This document shows positions 1 to 8,287 of a stretch of DNA of 60,721 nt, one piece after another (positions within the stretch are counted from its first letter, which is position 1; each line of letters starts with the position of its first letter). Made by a program: the position numbers and the translations under genes. This DNA is from Oscillospiraceae bacterium (lineage in GTDB: Bacteria > Bacillota > Clostridia > Oscillospirales > Ruminococcaceae), in NCBI GenBank assembly GCA_900768125.1, contig CAAGBS010000025.1, positions 1-60,721 of the forward strand, in the 5' to 3' direction. A model generated the notes under the pieces. It was given only the letters and a program-made list of their open reading frames with translations. It was not told the DNA's origin and did not search any database.

Positions 1-36
1 AAAGCGAAATACTCACGGCGGTAAGCGTGACTAATC

Positions 37-65
37 TTGAAATCACGGCTGAATTATGATATAAT
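37..65 (+). promoter_or_regulatory. Sigma-A promoter of the xer recombinase gene
   Basis: TTGAAA at 37-42 and a perfect TATAAT at 60-65 are separated by exactly 17 bases. Transcription should begin near 72, which leaves a leader of about 80 bases that contains the hairpin at 98-129. Only the two boxes and their spacing are seen; the start point is inferred. Confidence 0.75.
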
Positions 66-97
66 GTAACAAGGGAATAGTTACAGAAAAATATAGG

Positions 98-129
98 CTA
101 TTTCGTAAAATGGAAATTTTACGAAATAG
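98..129 (+). repeat. Perfect 14-bp inverted repeat in the xer leader
   Basis: The arms CTATTTCGTAAAAT (98-111) and ATTTTACGAAATAG (116-129) are exact reverse complements around a GGAA loop. The element lies after the promoter and ends 21 bases before the xer start codon, next to the ribosome-binding site. It could be an RNA hairpin with a GNRA-type loop, an operator, or a binding or recombination site for the recombinase itself. It has no T-run after it, so it is not a normal terminator. Confidence 0.8.
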
Positions 130-150
130 AGAGGATAGAAAGGAAATATA

Positions 151-1188
151 ATGAAAAACACATACGATGACGCTCCGAAATTATTAAAGGATTATCTGGT
201 TTACCTACAGATAGTCAAAAACAGATCGGAACTTACAGTCCTAAATTACTATACAGACCTCAGGTCGTTCCTGAGGTTCTACAAAATAAAGAAAGGCAGA
301 GCCTCTGATGACCCAGCCGAGTTCCACAATATCACTATATCGGACATCACAGAATCCGATTTGAAATCAGTCGATCTAATGATGGCTCAGGACTTCCTCA
401 TTTTTACCAAGAACGAGAAAGACAATCATCCTAAGGCAAGATATCGCAAAGGCGTTGCTTTACGTCAGTTTTTCAAGTACCTTACTAATAATAAGCTACT
501 GTTTGAAGTAAGCCCGCTGGCGAACCTCGAACTTCCAACGCCGAAGCCTGCGCTTCCCAAGTACCTGACGCTTGAAGAATCAGTCGATATGCTGTCCAAC
601 ATAAAAACGCCAGACCAGAAACGCGACTACTGCATGGTGACATTTTTCCTAAACTGCGGAATGCGTCTAAGCGAGCTGGTCGGAATCAATATCAACGATA
701 TAAGGACTACCCACGACTCCTCCGGACATGAAGTCTGGACTTTAAAAGTTATCGGCAAAGGCAGTAAGGAACGAATCATTTACCTGAACGATGCTTGTGT
801 AAACGCTTACACCGACTACATAAATCCATCAGAAACCGACAATGAAAAGCGCTCGGCTGCTGGGAACCGCGACATGACCGCAAAGACTGACGCTCTTTTC
901 CTCAGCCGCAGAAATACCCGTATATCAAACCGCCGCGTCCAGCAGATAGTCGAAGAATGCCTGAAGGCAAGCGGTCTCGACAACCGCGGATTGTCTGTCC
1001 ATAAGCTGAGGCACACTGCGGCAACGCTGATGTATCAGAACGGCGTTGATGTCCGCGTGCTGAAAGAGGTACTTGGACATGAAAACCTCAATACTACACA
1101 GATATATACCCACATCTCGAACGAACAGCTTGAAAACGCCATGAGCAAGAATCCGCTCGCCGGGCTTTCCAGCAAAAAAGATAAATAA
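151..1188 (+). CDS. Tyrosine recombinase, XerC/XerD family
   Basis: This cytoplasmic site-specific recombinase should cut and rejoin DNA through a phosphotyrosine, as in chromosome-dimer resolution. All six catalytic positions are visible: R172 (CGMRLSEL), K203 in the GKGSKER hairpin, H284 and R287 (HKLRH), H310 (LGH) and Y319 (QIYTH). Residues 1 to about 110 form the SAM-like N-terminal DNA-binding domain. The length of 345 residues is slightly above a typical Xer protein (about 300), with an insertion near 45-70 and a spacer around 225-240. ATG follows an AAAGGA ribosome site. It is the only plus-strand gene in the window and is closed by a shared terminator. The housekeeping XerC/D role is likely, but a phage or element integrase cannot be excluded since the DNA to the left is not seen. 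Confidence 0.9.
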   Translation: MKNTYDDAPKLLKDYLVYLQIVKNRSELTVLNYYTDLRSFLRFYKIKKGRASDDPAEFHNITISDITESDLKSVDLMMAQDFLIFTKNEKDNHPKARYRKGVALRQFFKYLTNNKLLFEVSPLANLELPTPKPALPKYLTLEESVDMLSNIKTPDQKRDYCMVTFFLNCGMRLSELVGININDIRTTHDSSGHEVWTLKVIGKGSKERIIYLNDACVNAYTDYINPSETDNEKRSAAGNRDMTAKTDALFLSRRNTRISNRRVQQIVEECLKASGLDNRGLSVHKLRHTAATLMYQNGVDVRVLKEVLGHENLNTTQIYTHISNEQLENAMSKNPLAGLSSKKDK

Positions 1189-1190
1189 AA

Positions 1191-1219
1191 ACAGCCCCTG
1201 CCGTTAAAACAGGGGCTGT
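1191..1219. terminator. Bidirectional terminator between xer and glgA
   Basis: A perfect 10-bp stem (ACAGCCCCTG / CAGGGGCTGT) with a 9-base loop is flanked by an A-run on the left and a T-run on the right. It can therefore end both the plus-strand xer transcript and the minus-strand glgA transcript, whose stop codons lie on either side. Confidence 0.9.
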
Positions 1220-1226
1220 TTTTATT

Positions 1227-2651
1227 TTACTCGCCGCAAAGTTCCTTATAGAGACCGATATAAAGCTTCGCAGACTGAGCCCAGCTGAAATCTGCCTTCA
1301 TGGCTCTGGTGACAAGCTTGCCCCATGCCAGGCGGTTATCATAAGCAGCCTTTGCACGCTGAACCGCGCCCAGCATGTCATGCGCATTATAGGTCTGGAA
1401 TGTAAAGCCGATTCCGTTGTCGCCGTAATCAATAATGCTGTCCTTGAGACCGCCGGTCGCTCTTACTATCGGAATAGTTCCGTATCTTGCGGAGATCATC
1501 TGAGCAAGTCCGCATGGCTCGCTCTTGGACGGCATAAGGAACATATCCGCACCTGCGTAAAGTCTCTTTGCAAGCCCGGAATTGAAGCCGCGGTAGAAGC
1601 CTACCTTATCCGGATAGCGCCAGTGCATATTCTGGAAAAACTCCTCATACTGGCTTTCGCCCGAACCCAGGATAACGACCTGCAGATCAGTCGCGATTAT
1701 GTCATCAAACACGGCTCTTACCAGGTCGAAGCCCTTGTGGTCAGCGAAACGGGATATCATTGCAAGCAGAGGTATCTTATATTCAGGCATGCCGAACTCA
1801 TTAAAGATAGCGCTCTTGCAGGCAGCTTTACCCTTATGATCCTTGGCACTGAAATTAGCGGCTATAGCCGTATCAGTCTCGGGATTGTACATATCTGTAT
1901 CAATTCCGTTAAGGAACCCACAGGTTTTGTACTGCTTGCTGACAAGTATTCTGTCAAGTCCGTGGGAGAACCAGGGGTCAAGGATCTCCTTTGCGTAGGT
2001 CGGAGAAACAGTCGTCACCTTGTCGGCAACTTCTATCGCACCCTTCATGAAGTTGATATCTCCATCGTACTCGATAATGTTTACCTTATGCGGAGGAATA
2101 CCTACTATATCCTTAACAAGGTCAAGTCCGTACTGTCCCTGATATCCGATATTGTGGATAGTAAATACATGCTTGATATTATCGTAGCAGCCGCCTGCAT
2201 TTCTGTAGAACAGGTCATAGTAAACCGGGATCAGCGCGCACTGCCAGTCGTTGGAATTGATGACCTGCGGCTTGAACTGAATATACTTCAGCATTTCAAG
2301 TACAGCACGGCTGAAAAATACATATCTCTCAGCGTCGTCATAATAGCCGTAAAGACCATTATCGCGCTTGAAATAAAATTCGTTATCAATAAAGAAATAT
2401 GTAACTCCATCGACCTGCTGTGAAAACAGACCGCAATACTGGCTTCTCCAGCCCACGGGAACAGTGAAATTCGTGATATAGTTCATCTTTTCACGCTGCT
2501 CAGGCTTGAAAGAGTTCACATAATAAGGCATTACAACGCAAGCTTCCTCACCAGCGGCGCAGAGAGCCTTGGGGAGAGAGCCGGCAACATCGGCAAGACC
2601 GCCGGAAGCGGCAAAAGGACGAGCTTCACTTGCTGCATAAAGAATTCTCAT
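1227..2651 (-). CDS. glgA: Glycogen synthase (ADP-glucose type, GT5)
   Basis: This enzyme transfers glucose from ADP-glucose to the growing alpha-1,4-glucan chain during glycogen storage. The N-terminus MRILYAASEARPF followed by SGGLADV (about residues 16-22) is the family's substrate-binding signature. The C-terminal half carries the GT-B motifs PSKSEPCGL and ATGGLKDSI. The 474-residue length matches the family (about 477). I start it at 2651 because GGAGGA lies at the right distance there; an upstream in-frame ATG at 2735 would add 28 unrelated residues. It is a single-gene unit with its own promoter and the shared terminator. No other glg gene lies nearby. Confidence 0.95.
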   Translation of the reverse strand: MRILYAASEARPFAASGGLADVAGSLPKALCAAGEEACVVMPYYVNSFKPEQREKMNYITNFTVPVGWRSQYCGLFSQQVDGVTYFFIDNEFYFKRDNGLYGYYDDAERYVFFSRAVLEMLKYIQFKPQVINSNDWQCALIPVYYDLFYRNAGGCYDNIKHVFTIHNIGYQGQYGLDLVKDIVGIPPHKVNIIEYDGDINFMKGAIEVADKVTTVSPTYAKEILDPWFSHGLDRILVSKQYKTCGFLNGIDTDMYNPETDTAIAANFSAKDHKGKAACKSAIFNEFGMPEYKIPLLAMISRFADHKGFDLVRAVFDDIIATDLQVVILGSGESQYEEFFQNMHWRYPDKVGFYRGFNSGLAKRLYAGADMFLMPSKSEPCGLAQMISARYGTIPIVRATGGLKDSIIDYGDNGIGFTFQTYNAHDMLGAVQRAKAAYDNRLAWGKLVTRAMKADFSWAQSAKLYIGLYKELCGE

Positions 2652-2750
2652 TATAATAAATCCTCCGATTTTTTGGCAAAAAGCTGACCATAGCACAGAA
2701 TCGACCCCACAGAGCCTCAATATGCCAGCACACACTTATCGCCTATATAT

Positions 2751-2779
2751 AATATATCACAAATACTGTAATAAATCAA
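2751..2779 (-). promoter_or_regulatory. Probable promoter of glgA
   Basis: On the minus strand TTGATT (2774-2779) is 17 bases from TATATT (2751-2756) in an AT-rich gap. The match is fair rather than perfect. The leader to the glgA ATG would be about 95 bases, with no obvious structure. Confidence 0.5.
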
Positions 2780-2854
2780 GTATCTTTTTTATTTTTAAGC
2801 AGATTACTATGTCAAATTTTATTGAAAAAAATTGTGCAATTCCCTATTCATAAA

Positions 2855-2883
2855 AAATGCGCCGCAGAGACTGCAGCGCATTT
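2855..2883 (-). terminator. Terminator after fba
   Basis: The arms AAATGCGCCGCAG and CTGCAGCGCATTT pair with one mismatch around a 3-base loop. On the minus strand the stem is followed by a run of T. It lies 21 bases after the fba stop codon. Confidence 0.85.
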
Positions 2884-2903
2884 CGGTGACTTTATTCGGA
2901 TAA

Positions 2904-3767
2904 TTAAGCCTTGCCAACAGAACCGAACAGTTCCATCTTCTCCTTGACCTTAGCCTTGATAGCCTCGGTGCCGGGTGCGAGGAGCTTTCTGGGATCGAAG
3001 CCCTTGCCCTGGAGATCCTTGCCCTCTTCGATGTACTTTCTGGTAGCTTCCTGGAATACCAGCTGGCACTCGGTGTTAACGTTGATCTTAGCAACGCCGA
3101 GAGAAATTGCCTTCTTGATCATATCATCAGGGATACCTGTACCGCCGTGGAGAACCAGGGGCATATCGCCAACTTCTGCCTTGATCTTAGCGAGGGTGTC
3201 GAAAGACAGACCAGGCCAGTTAGCAGGGTACTTACCGTGAATGTTGCCGATACCAGCAGCCAGCATGGTAACGCCGAGGTCAGCTACCATCTTGCACTCC
3301 TTGGGATCTGCGCATTCGCCCATACCAATAACGCCGTCTTCTTCGCCGCCGATTGAACCAACCTCAGCCTCGAGGGAGATGCCGAGGATATCGCAGGTGT
3401 TTACAAGAGCAGTAGTCTTTGCGATGTTCTCTTCGATCGGATAGTGGGAGCCGTCGAACATGATGGAGGAGAAGCCAGCGTTGATGCAAGCCTTTGCGCC
3501 CTCGAAAGTACCGTGGTCGAGGTGAAGAGCAACCGGAACAGTGATGTGGAGGTTCTCAATCATGCCCTTAACCATGCCAACGATAGTGGAATAGCCGCAC
3601 ATATACTTACCTGCGCCCTCGGAAACACCAAGGATAACAGGAGACTTGCACTCCTCTGCGGTGAGAAGGATAGCCTTTGTCCATTCAAGGTTGTTGATGT
3701 TGAACTGACCAACAGCGTACTTGCCGTCGCGAGCCTTGTTCAGCATTTCTTTTGCAGAAACTAACAT
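2904..3767 (-). CDS. fba: Fructose-bisphosphate aldolase, class II
   Basis: This enzyme reversibly splits fructose-1,6-bisphosphate into glyceraldehyde-3-phosphate and DHAP in glycolysis and gluconeogenesis. It is zinc dependent: the metal-binding HLDHG motif (near residue 82) and the phosphate-binding GGTGIP are present, as is the family N-terminus with YAVGQFNINN. The length of 287 residues is normal. The start at 3767 (MLVSAKEML) is set by a GGAG site nine bases upstream; in-frame codons further upstream would add 22 residues with no family match. It is a single-gene unit with its own promoter and terminator. Confidence 0.96.
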   Translation of the reverse strand: MLVSAKEMLNKARDGKYAVGQFNINNLEWTKAILLTAEECKSPVILGVSEGAGKYMCGYSTIVGMVKGMIENLHITVPVALHLDHGTFEGAKACINAGFSSIMFDGSHYPIEENIAKTTALVNTCDILGISLEAEVGSIGGEEDGVIGMGECADPKECKMVADLGVTMLAAGIGNIHGKYPANWPGLSFDTLAKIKAEVGDMPLVLHGGTGIPDDMIKKAISLGVAKINVNTECQLVFQEATRKYIEEGKDLQGKGFDPRKLLAPGTEAIKAKVKEKMELFGSVGKA

Positions 3768-3815
3768 TCTTATTATCTCCTTTGAAATATAATTGGATAA
3801 AAATCCTTTCAATTT

Positions 3816-3844
3816 ATTATAACGCATTTTCACGAAAAAAGCAA
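3816..3844 (-). promoter_or_regulatory. Promoter of fba
   Basis: On the minus strand TTGCTT (3839-3844) and TATAAT (3816-3821) are 17 bases apart. A loose AT-rich inverted repeat (ACGAAAAAA at 3832-3840 against the T-run and CGT at 3857-3867) overlaps the -35 side. It could double as a weak terminator for the gene that ends at 3885. Confidence 0.7.
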
Positions 3845-3884
3845 TATATTTTCTGATTTTTTTTCGTAAATTTGTGTTGCCCCG

Positions 3885-4622
3885 TCAGAACGGCGTCTTC
3901 TGAGAATTATCTTCCATCGTGTAGCTGAACATTTCGTCAGTCGCAACGTTTTCGAAGGATTCAAAATTCTCGTCCTTACGCATCTGATAGTAGCTGTCGA
4001 TTATCGGAATGATTATGCAGACAAGCACCGCGATCACTGCGGCTACGATTATAATTATGGTTTTCTGCTGTTTGGTCCATTTGTGGACGGGCACCGCGTC
4101 GCCCTTTACTTCAAACTGACGCTTCTTTCCGGAAGCCATGCTTCTGATGACGTAGGATTTCAGTTTGTCCTCCGCCTTTATGCGAAAGCAGATATCCTTG
4201 TAATGCTTGTCAAGTTCGGACTTCAGTTCAACCGGCAGTTCATCGAGTGTATTTCTGACGCTGCGGACGCTCTCTCCTGTCAGCTTAGCTATCTGCTCGG
4301 GTTCAAGGTCGTTTTCCCAGTGCATGTGGATCATCGCTCTGTCGATGAACGGCTTTCTCAGCACCGCTTCAAGAAGCTGCTGCTTTTTATCGTCAAGTTC
4401 CACTCCCGTGAGAGTTACCGCTGAGTCATTGCAGTCCGCCTCGCGGCACATCGGATACGCCTTTTCCAGCATCGGGAAAAGTTCGGAATCCTCCGGAAGT
4501 TCGGGGCTATGGGTGCAGTTACGCACGAAAATTTCCTTTGCGGAATCAAAGCTTTTCGTTGTCACCAGCGCCAGTGCGTAGATGTCATCGGCAAATTCGT
4601 CTATATATTTTGTAAGTTCCAT
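3885..4622 (-). CDS. Sigma-factor-like protein with a C-terminal membrane anchor
   Basis: This is a 245-residue protein of unknown role at the end of the his operon, two bases after hisE. Residues 1-35 resemble ECF sigma region 2 (IYALALVTTKSFDSAKEIF). Residues about 95-130 resemble the region 4 helix-turn-helix (EPEQIAKLTGESVRSVRNTL). The region between is short. A basic stretch is followed by one transmembrane helix near 185-208 (TIIIIVAAVIAVLVCIIIP), which leaves an acidic tail of about 37 residues outside. A sigma-like domain fused to a membrane anchor suggests a membrane-held regulator that may be degenerate. The sigma-like reading is an inference from pattern, not from an alignment. Confidence 0.6.
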   Translation of the reverse strand: MELTKYIDEFADDIYALALVTTKSFDSAKEIFVRNCTHSPELPEDSELFPMLEKAYPMCREADCNDSAVTLTGVELDDKKQQLLEAVLRKPFIDRAMIHMHWENDLEPEQIAKLTGESVRSVRNTLDELPVELKSELDKHYKDICFRIKAEDKLKSYVIRSMASGKKRQFEVKGDAVPVHKWTKQQKTIIIIVAAVIAVLVCIIIPIIDSYYQMRKDENFESFENVATDEMFSYTMEDNSQKTPF

Positions 4623-4623
4623 A

Positions 4624-4950
4624 TCAGGTGTTGTGGTCGCTCACATGGAACTGCTTGAGATTGCCTATCTTCTTGCTGCGCTCCACCATTATCTGCTCAA
4701 TATCCTCTACAGTCACACCGCGGTCTACCATCATGACTATCATGTGGTACAGCAGGTCGTTTATCTCGTTTGCAAGTTCGTCCTTGTCGTTGTTCTTGGC
4801 AGCGATGACCATTTCGGTGCATTCCTCGCCGCACTTCTTTAGTATCTTGTCAATACCCTTGTCAAACAGGTAGCAGGTATAGGAACCCTCCTGCGGGTTA
4901 GCCCTGCGGTCTACGACCACATCATACATATCTTTGAATGCGTCCATCAT
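4624..4950 (-). CDS. hisE: Phosphoribosyl-ATP pyrophosphatase
   Basis: HisE hydrolyses PR-ATP to PR-AMP, the second step of histidine synthesis. The MazG-like helical core is visible, with KKCGEECTEMVIAAK and the metal-binding acidic helix ELANEINDLLYH. The length of 108 residues matches a stand-alone HisE. The ATG at 4950 has GGAG nine bases before it; a second ATG follows at once. In many bacteria HisE is fused to HisI. Here the two are separate and a HAM1-like gene sits between them. Confidence 0.95.
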   Translation of the reverse strand: MMDAFKDMYDVVVDRRANPQEGSYTCYLFDKGIDKILKKCGEECTEMVIAAKNNDKDELANEINDLLYHMIVMMVDRGVTVEDIEQIMVERSKKIGNLKQFHVSDHNT

Positions 4951-4955
4951 ATTTG

Positions 4956-5579
4956 TTATCTCCTTATCAATGCGTTTGTAAAGAATTTTTGAAAGCCGTC
5001 TGCGAATTCCTCCTCCAGAAGATACTCGTCAGGCGACATATCGTAAAAGTATTTCCCCGACTTTGCGCTCACGGATATTCTGTCGAGCGGATATCCCGGG
5101 ACTGCTTTCTCATGCGGTCTGTCAACTATGCAGAAGCTATTCCCTGAAATATCCGCACCCATATGCTCGTGGATCTCATCTTCCGAAAGCACAAGACATA
5201 CTGCATTCAGATAGCGCGCTGTCAGCTTTCCGCCATAACGGCGGGCAAGCCCCCGGTAGTATTCCGTCATTTCCTCGTCTGACAGCCGCCTGCCGTTTAT
5301 ATTCCGAACATGGACCCCCGGCTGTTCTTCGTCCGGAAGCCCGTCAAAATACAGTCCTGAATCGCAGGAAAACACGGAGATCCCATAGGCTCTGTAATAT
5401 GCGAGCGCTTTCTGCCTTGCGTTTTCAAGTGGCGTAGTCCCGTTTTCGGGGACTGCGGGCGGAGGGGTCTGCATATCCCTCAGTCCGATAATGCGTATGC
5501 CCGTCCCGCTCAGGCTGCGCCGCATAGAATCCAGCTTCGCCGGATTTCCTGTGCCATACAGCAGAGTGAACATCATCAT
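4956..5579 (-). CDS. HAM1/RdgB-like non-canonical purine NTP pyrophosphatase
   Basis: Family members hydrolyse ITP, XTP and dITP to keep damaged purines out of nucleic acids. The nucleotide loop GTGNPAKL (residues 10-17), the helix ENARQKA (about 53-59) and CDSGLYFDGL (about 73-82) match family motifs, although the usual DDSGL has become CDSGL. The length of 207 residues is normal. It overlaps hisI by four bases (ATGA), so translation is probably coupled. The protein is divergent, and together with the NUDIX gene it makes two nucleotide-hydrolase genes inside the his operon. Its substrate could be a histidine-pathway nucleotide instead, but nothing in the sequence proves that. Confidence 0.75.
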   Translation of the reverse strand: MMMFTLLYGTGNPAKLDSMRRSLSGTGIRIIGLRDMQTPPPAVPENGTTPLENARQKALAYYRAYGISVFSCDSGLYFDGLPDEEQPGVHVRNINGRRLSDEEMTEYYRGLARRYGGKLTARYLNAVCLVLSEDEIHEHMGADISGNSFCIVDRPHEKAVPGYPLDRISVSAKSGKYFYDMSPDEYLLEEEFADGFQKFFTNALIRR

Positions 5580-5890
5580 TTAATGCGTGTGAAAAAGCAG
5601 CTTCTGTGACCCGTGTGACAAGCCGCTCCGGTCTGTATCACCTTTACCAGCAGCGTATCGTCATCGCAGTCACTGTATATCTCAACCACTTTCTGGAAAT
5701 GTCCTGATGTCGCACCCTTGTTCCACAGTTCCTGGCGCGAGCGGCTCCAGAACCAGGTGTAGCCGGTCTCGAGAGTTTTCTGCAGGCTTTCCTCGTTCAT
5801 ATATGCCAGCATGAGGACTTCGCCGTTCTCAGCGTCGGTCACTATCGCCGGTATCAGTCCGGATTTCTTGAAATATTTCTTTACGTCCAT
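5576..5890 (-). CDS. hisI: Phosphoribosyl-AMP cyclohydrolase
   Basis: HisI opens the purine ring of PR-AMP, the third step of histidine synthesis. Visible signatures are TWFWSRSRQELWNKGATSG and the metal site built from YSDCDDD and the Cys pair in CHTGHRSC. The length of 104 residues matches single-domain HisI. ATG at 5890 follows AAGGA. A good promoter lies about 45 bases upstream, so hisI, the HAM1-like gene, hisE and the last gene may also be transcribed on their own. Confidence 0.96.
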   Translation of the reverse strand: MDVKKYFKKSGLIPAIVTDAENGEVLMLAYMNEESLQKTLETGYTWFWSRSRQELWNKGATSGHFQKVVEIYSDCDDDTLLVKVIQTGAACHTGHRSCFFTRIK

Positions 5891-5934
5891 AATTATCCTT
5901 ACCCTTTATGTTATTCATGAAAACTGTAATATAT

Positions 5935-5963
5935 AGTATATCACACTTTTCGGCAAATTTCAA
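5935..5963 (-). promoter_or_regulatory. Internal promoter before hisI
   Basis: On the minus strand TTGAAA (5958-5963) is 17 bases from TATACT (5935-5940). It sits just after the stop codon of the DUF4253 gene, in a 76-base gap within the his operon. It would give hisI, HAM1-like, hisE and the sigma-like gene separate expression. Confidence 0.65.
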
Positions 5964-5966
5964 GTA

Positions 5967-6716
5967 TCAATCCCACCAGAAAAACCACACGGACGATTTA
6001 GTCAGCACATCGGCGAGCACGCAGAGTTCCTGAAAACCCTGGTCGATGATATCATTGCAGAAAGCGTACTGCTCGAGCGAAAGTCCTATTGCTGCGCTTC
6101 TGTCCTTTACAGGCTGCGCCGCGAACTCCAGGATATCGTGCGATATCAACGCAGGAATGGTGCCGTATTTCTGGAACCAGTATCTTCCCACCGACATCAT
6201 CGTTTCAGGCTCGGGGCACTCGTTCCAGCCGCCGAACGGCAGCCATGCAAAGATCTCCCACGGTTTGTCGGTAGGTATCTTCGCAATAATGACCTCAGCC
6301 GCTTTCTTCGTGCCGAAATCAACGAATCCGGAAAGCTTGTCGATTTTATCCCCGGTGTTTCCGGAATCAGCCGTTATCTCGTCCCAGTATTCCCCGTACT
6401 GCTCTTTCATTTCCGTGAGTTTTTCGGTGAACCATTTCTGAGCGTCAGGAAGTTCAGCGTTAAGCAGCTGTTCGCGGCGCTTTTCAGGGGTCATTCCCGG
6501 CTCGTCAAGCGTCATGTCCAGCCACTCTGTCAGCACATCGCTGACTACTATAATTACAGGCGTATAACCGCCCATCTCCTTTTTGGCGAAAGCGTCCTCG
6601 TATGTGGACTGAATGAACTGCGCAGGCTTCCCGGCGGGATAATACTCGCACTCGCAGCCGAGCCAGTCTATTATTTTCTCAGCCTTTTCACTTGGTCTTG
6701 TAGAAAAAAGTCCCAT
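5967..6716 (-). CDS. DUF4253-like protein
   Basis: This is a soluble acidic protein of about 249 residues with no known enzymatic motif. The pattern fits the DUF4253 type: an N-terminal MGLFSTRPSEKAEKIIDWL, a central GGYTPVIIVVSD, and a C-terminal WYF-rich segment. I prefer the ATG at 6716 because AGGTG precedes it by six bases. A GTG at 6725 is the alternative and would overlap hisF. Sitting between hisF and hisI, it is co-transcribed with the pathway, but I see no catalytic role for it there. Confidence 0.6.
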   Translation of the reverse strand: MGLFSTRPSEKAEKIIDWLGCECEYYPAGKPAQFIQSTYEDAFAKKEMGGYTPVIIVVSDVLTEWLDMTLDEPGMTPEKRREQLLNAELPDAQKWFTEKLTEMKEQYGEYWDEITADSGNTGDKIDKLSGFVDFGTKKAAEVIIAKIPTDKPWEIFAWLPFGGWNECPEPETMMSVGRYWFQKYGTIPALISHDILEFAAQPVKDRSAAIGLSLEQYAFCNDIIDQGFQELCVLADVLTKSSVWFFWWD

Positions 6717-6717
6717 A

Positions 6718-7488
6718 TCACTCACCTGCTGACGTTCTGACCGGGATATTGTGGCTGCGGAGGTGCTCCTTTACCTCGTCCACGGTCAGTTCACCAAAAT
6801 GGAACAGCGAAGCCGCAAGAGCTGCGGAACTTGCCGTCTTTTCGAATACCTCGGAGAAATGGTTTATCGAACCGCACCCGCCGCTCGCGATGACCGGTAT
6901 CTTAACACGGCTGCACACGAAATTCAGCATGTCGATATCGAAGCCACCGCGCACGCCGTCGGTGTCGATAGAATTAAGGCATATTTCGCCTGCGCCGCGT
7001 TCCTCTATCTCCTTTACCCAGTCGCCGAGGTCGAGACCCATATCAACTCTGCCGCCGTTGATGAACACGCTGTAACCGCCCTTGCCGTTGCGCTTTGCGT
7101 CTATTCCGACAACAACGCACTGGCTGCCGAATATCTCAGCAGCGTCACTGATGAGCTTCGGGTTCTTCACCGCCTGGGAATTTACCGAGACCTTATCCGC
7201 GCCTGCGCGCAGCGTATCCCGGAAATCCTGGACGGAGCTTATTCCGCCGCCCACGCACAGCGGGACGAATACCTGCTGAGCGGTCCTTTTAACTACGTCT
7301 AGCATTACGCCCCTTCCCTCGTAGGAAGCGGTTATATCGTAGAAAACCAGTTCGTCCGCGCCCTGGTGGTTGTACTCTATCGCAAGCTCCACGGGGTCGC
7401 CTACGTCCTTGATACCTTCGAAATTTACGCCCTTGACTACCTTTCCGTTTCTCACGTCAAGGCACGGGATAATTCTTTTTGCAAGCAT
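6718..7488 (-). CDS. hisF: Imidazole glycerol phosphate synthase, cyclase subunit
   Basis: HisF uses ammonia from HisH to close the imidazole ring, releasing IGP and AICAR. It is a TIM barrel with the catalytic D11 (PCLDV) and the second aspartate in GIDAKRNGKG. The phosphate loops CVGGGI and ASGGCG are present. The length of 256 residues is standard. ATG at 7488 follows AAGGAG. It lies 18 bases after hisA; its partner hisH is two genes upstream. Confidence 0.97.
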   Translation of the reverse strand: MLAKRIIPCLDVRNGKVVKGVNFEGIKDVGDPVELAIEYNHQGADELVFYDITASYEGRGVMLDVVKRTAQQVFVPLCVGGGISSVQDFRDTLRAGADKVSVNSQAVKNPKLISDAAEIFGSQCVVVGIDAKRNGKGGYSVFINGGRVDMGLDLGDWVKEIEERGAGEICLNSIDTDGVRGGFDIDMLNFVCSRVKIPVIASGGCGSINHFSEVFEKTASSAALAASLFHFGELTVDEVKEHLRSHNIPVRTSAGE

Positions 7489-7506
7489 AGCTACTCCTTT
7501 TCTGCG

Positions 7507-8229
7507 TTACTTTGCCAGACGTACAGCCTGGGAAAGGTCGAGGCTTCCGGAATATATGGATTTTCCGCATATCGCGCCGTATATTCCATTCTTTTTGAGC
7601 GTTTTTATGTTATTTATAGTCTTTATTCCGCCGCTCGCTATTACATTGCCGCCGAGGGGAGCTAACGTGTCCTGCAGCTTCTTGGTCTTGAAATGATTCG
7701 GGCGGCTGAGAGTTCCGTCCTTGTCGATATCCGTAAATATGAAGAACTGTACTCCTGCGCGGCACATTTCAACGCCGAGGTCTATATAGTTCACATTGCT
7801 GGTCTCGAGCCAGCCCTCAGTCGCAACGAATCCGTTCTTGGCGTCGATTCCTACCGCTATCCTGCCTTTAAATTCCTTCGCGGCGCGCTTTACGAAATCC
7901 GGGTGCTTGACTGCGGCTGAACCGATTATTACCCTGGAAATACCCGCGCTGAGGTACATCTCTACTGTATCAAGACTGCGTATTCCGCCGCCGACCTCGA
8001 CTTTTAGCTTAGTGTTCCTCGCAACGTCAATGAAAATATCCTTGTTCTGCTGGGAAGCGTCCTTTGCGCCGTCAAGATCCACCATGTGGACCCACTCCGC
8101 GCCCGACACCTCAAATCCGCGGGCGGTATCCATGTAGCTGTCCGCTACCTTCTGCACCGTGCCGTAATCTCCCTTGAAAAGTCGGACGCAGTTTCCGTCC
8201 TTTATATCTATCGCTGGTAATATGACCAT
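7507..8229 (-). CDS. hisA: ProFAR isomerase
   Basis: HisA performs the Amadori isomerisation of ProFAR to PRFAR, the substrate of HisHF. It is a TIM barrel related to HisF, with D8 (LPAIDI) and the acid in FTDIDKDGT as catalytic pair. The loops VGGGIR and ASGGIK bind the two phosphates. The length of 240 residues is standard. ATG at 8229 follows an AAGGAG site. Confidence 0.97.
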   Translation of the reverse strand: MVILPAIDIKDGNCVRLFKGDYGTVQKVADSYMDTARGFEVSGAEWVHMVDLDGAKDASQQNKDIFIDVARNTKLKVEVGGGIRSLDTVEMYLSAGISRVIIGSAAVKHPDFVKRAAKEFKGRIAVGIDAKNGFVATEGWLETSNVNYIDLGVEMCRAGVQFFIFTDIDKDGTLSRPNHFKTKKLQDTLAPLGGNVIASGGIKTINNIKTLKKNGIYGAICGKSIYSGSLDLSQAVRLAK

Positions 8230-8287
8230 GTTTTTTCTCCTTGCTCGCGTTCTATTGCATAAAGCAAAACTTTTACGCAGCAGAATC

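Noticed and set aside
151..1188. Integrase that inserted the injection cluster
   Set aside because: It lies 31 kb from the cluster with core genes in between, and no attachment-site repeats are visible around the cluster.
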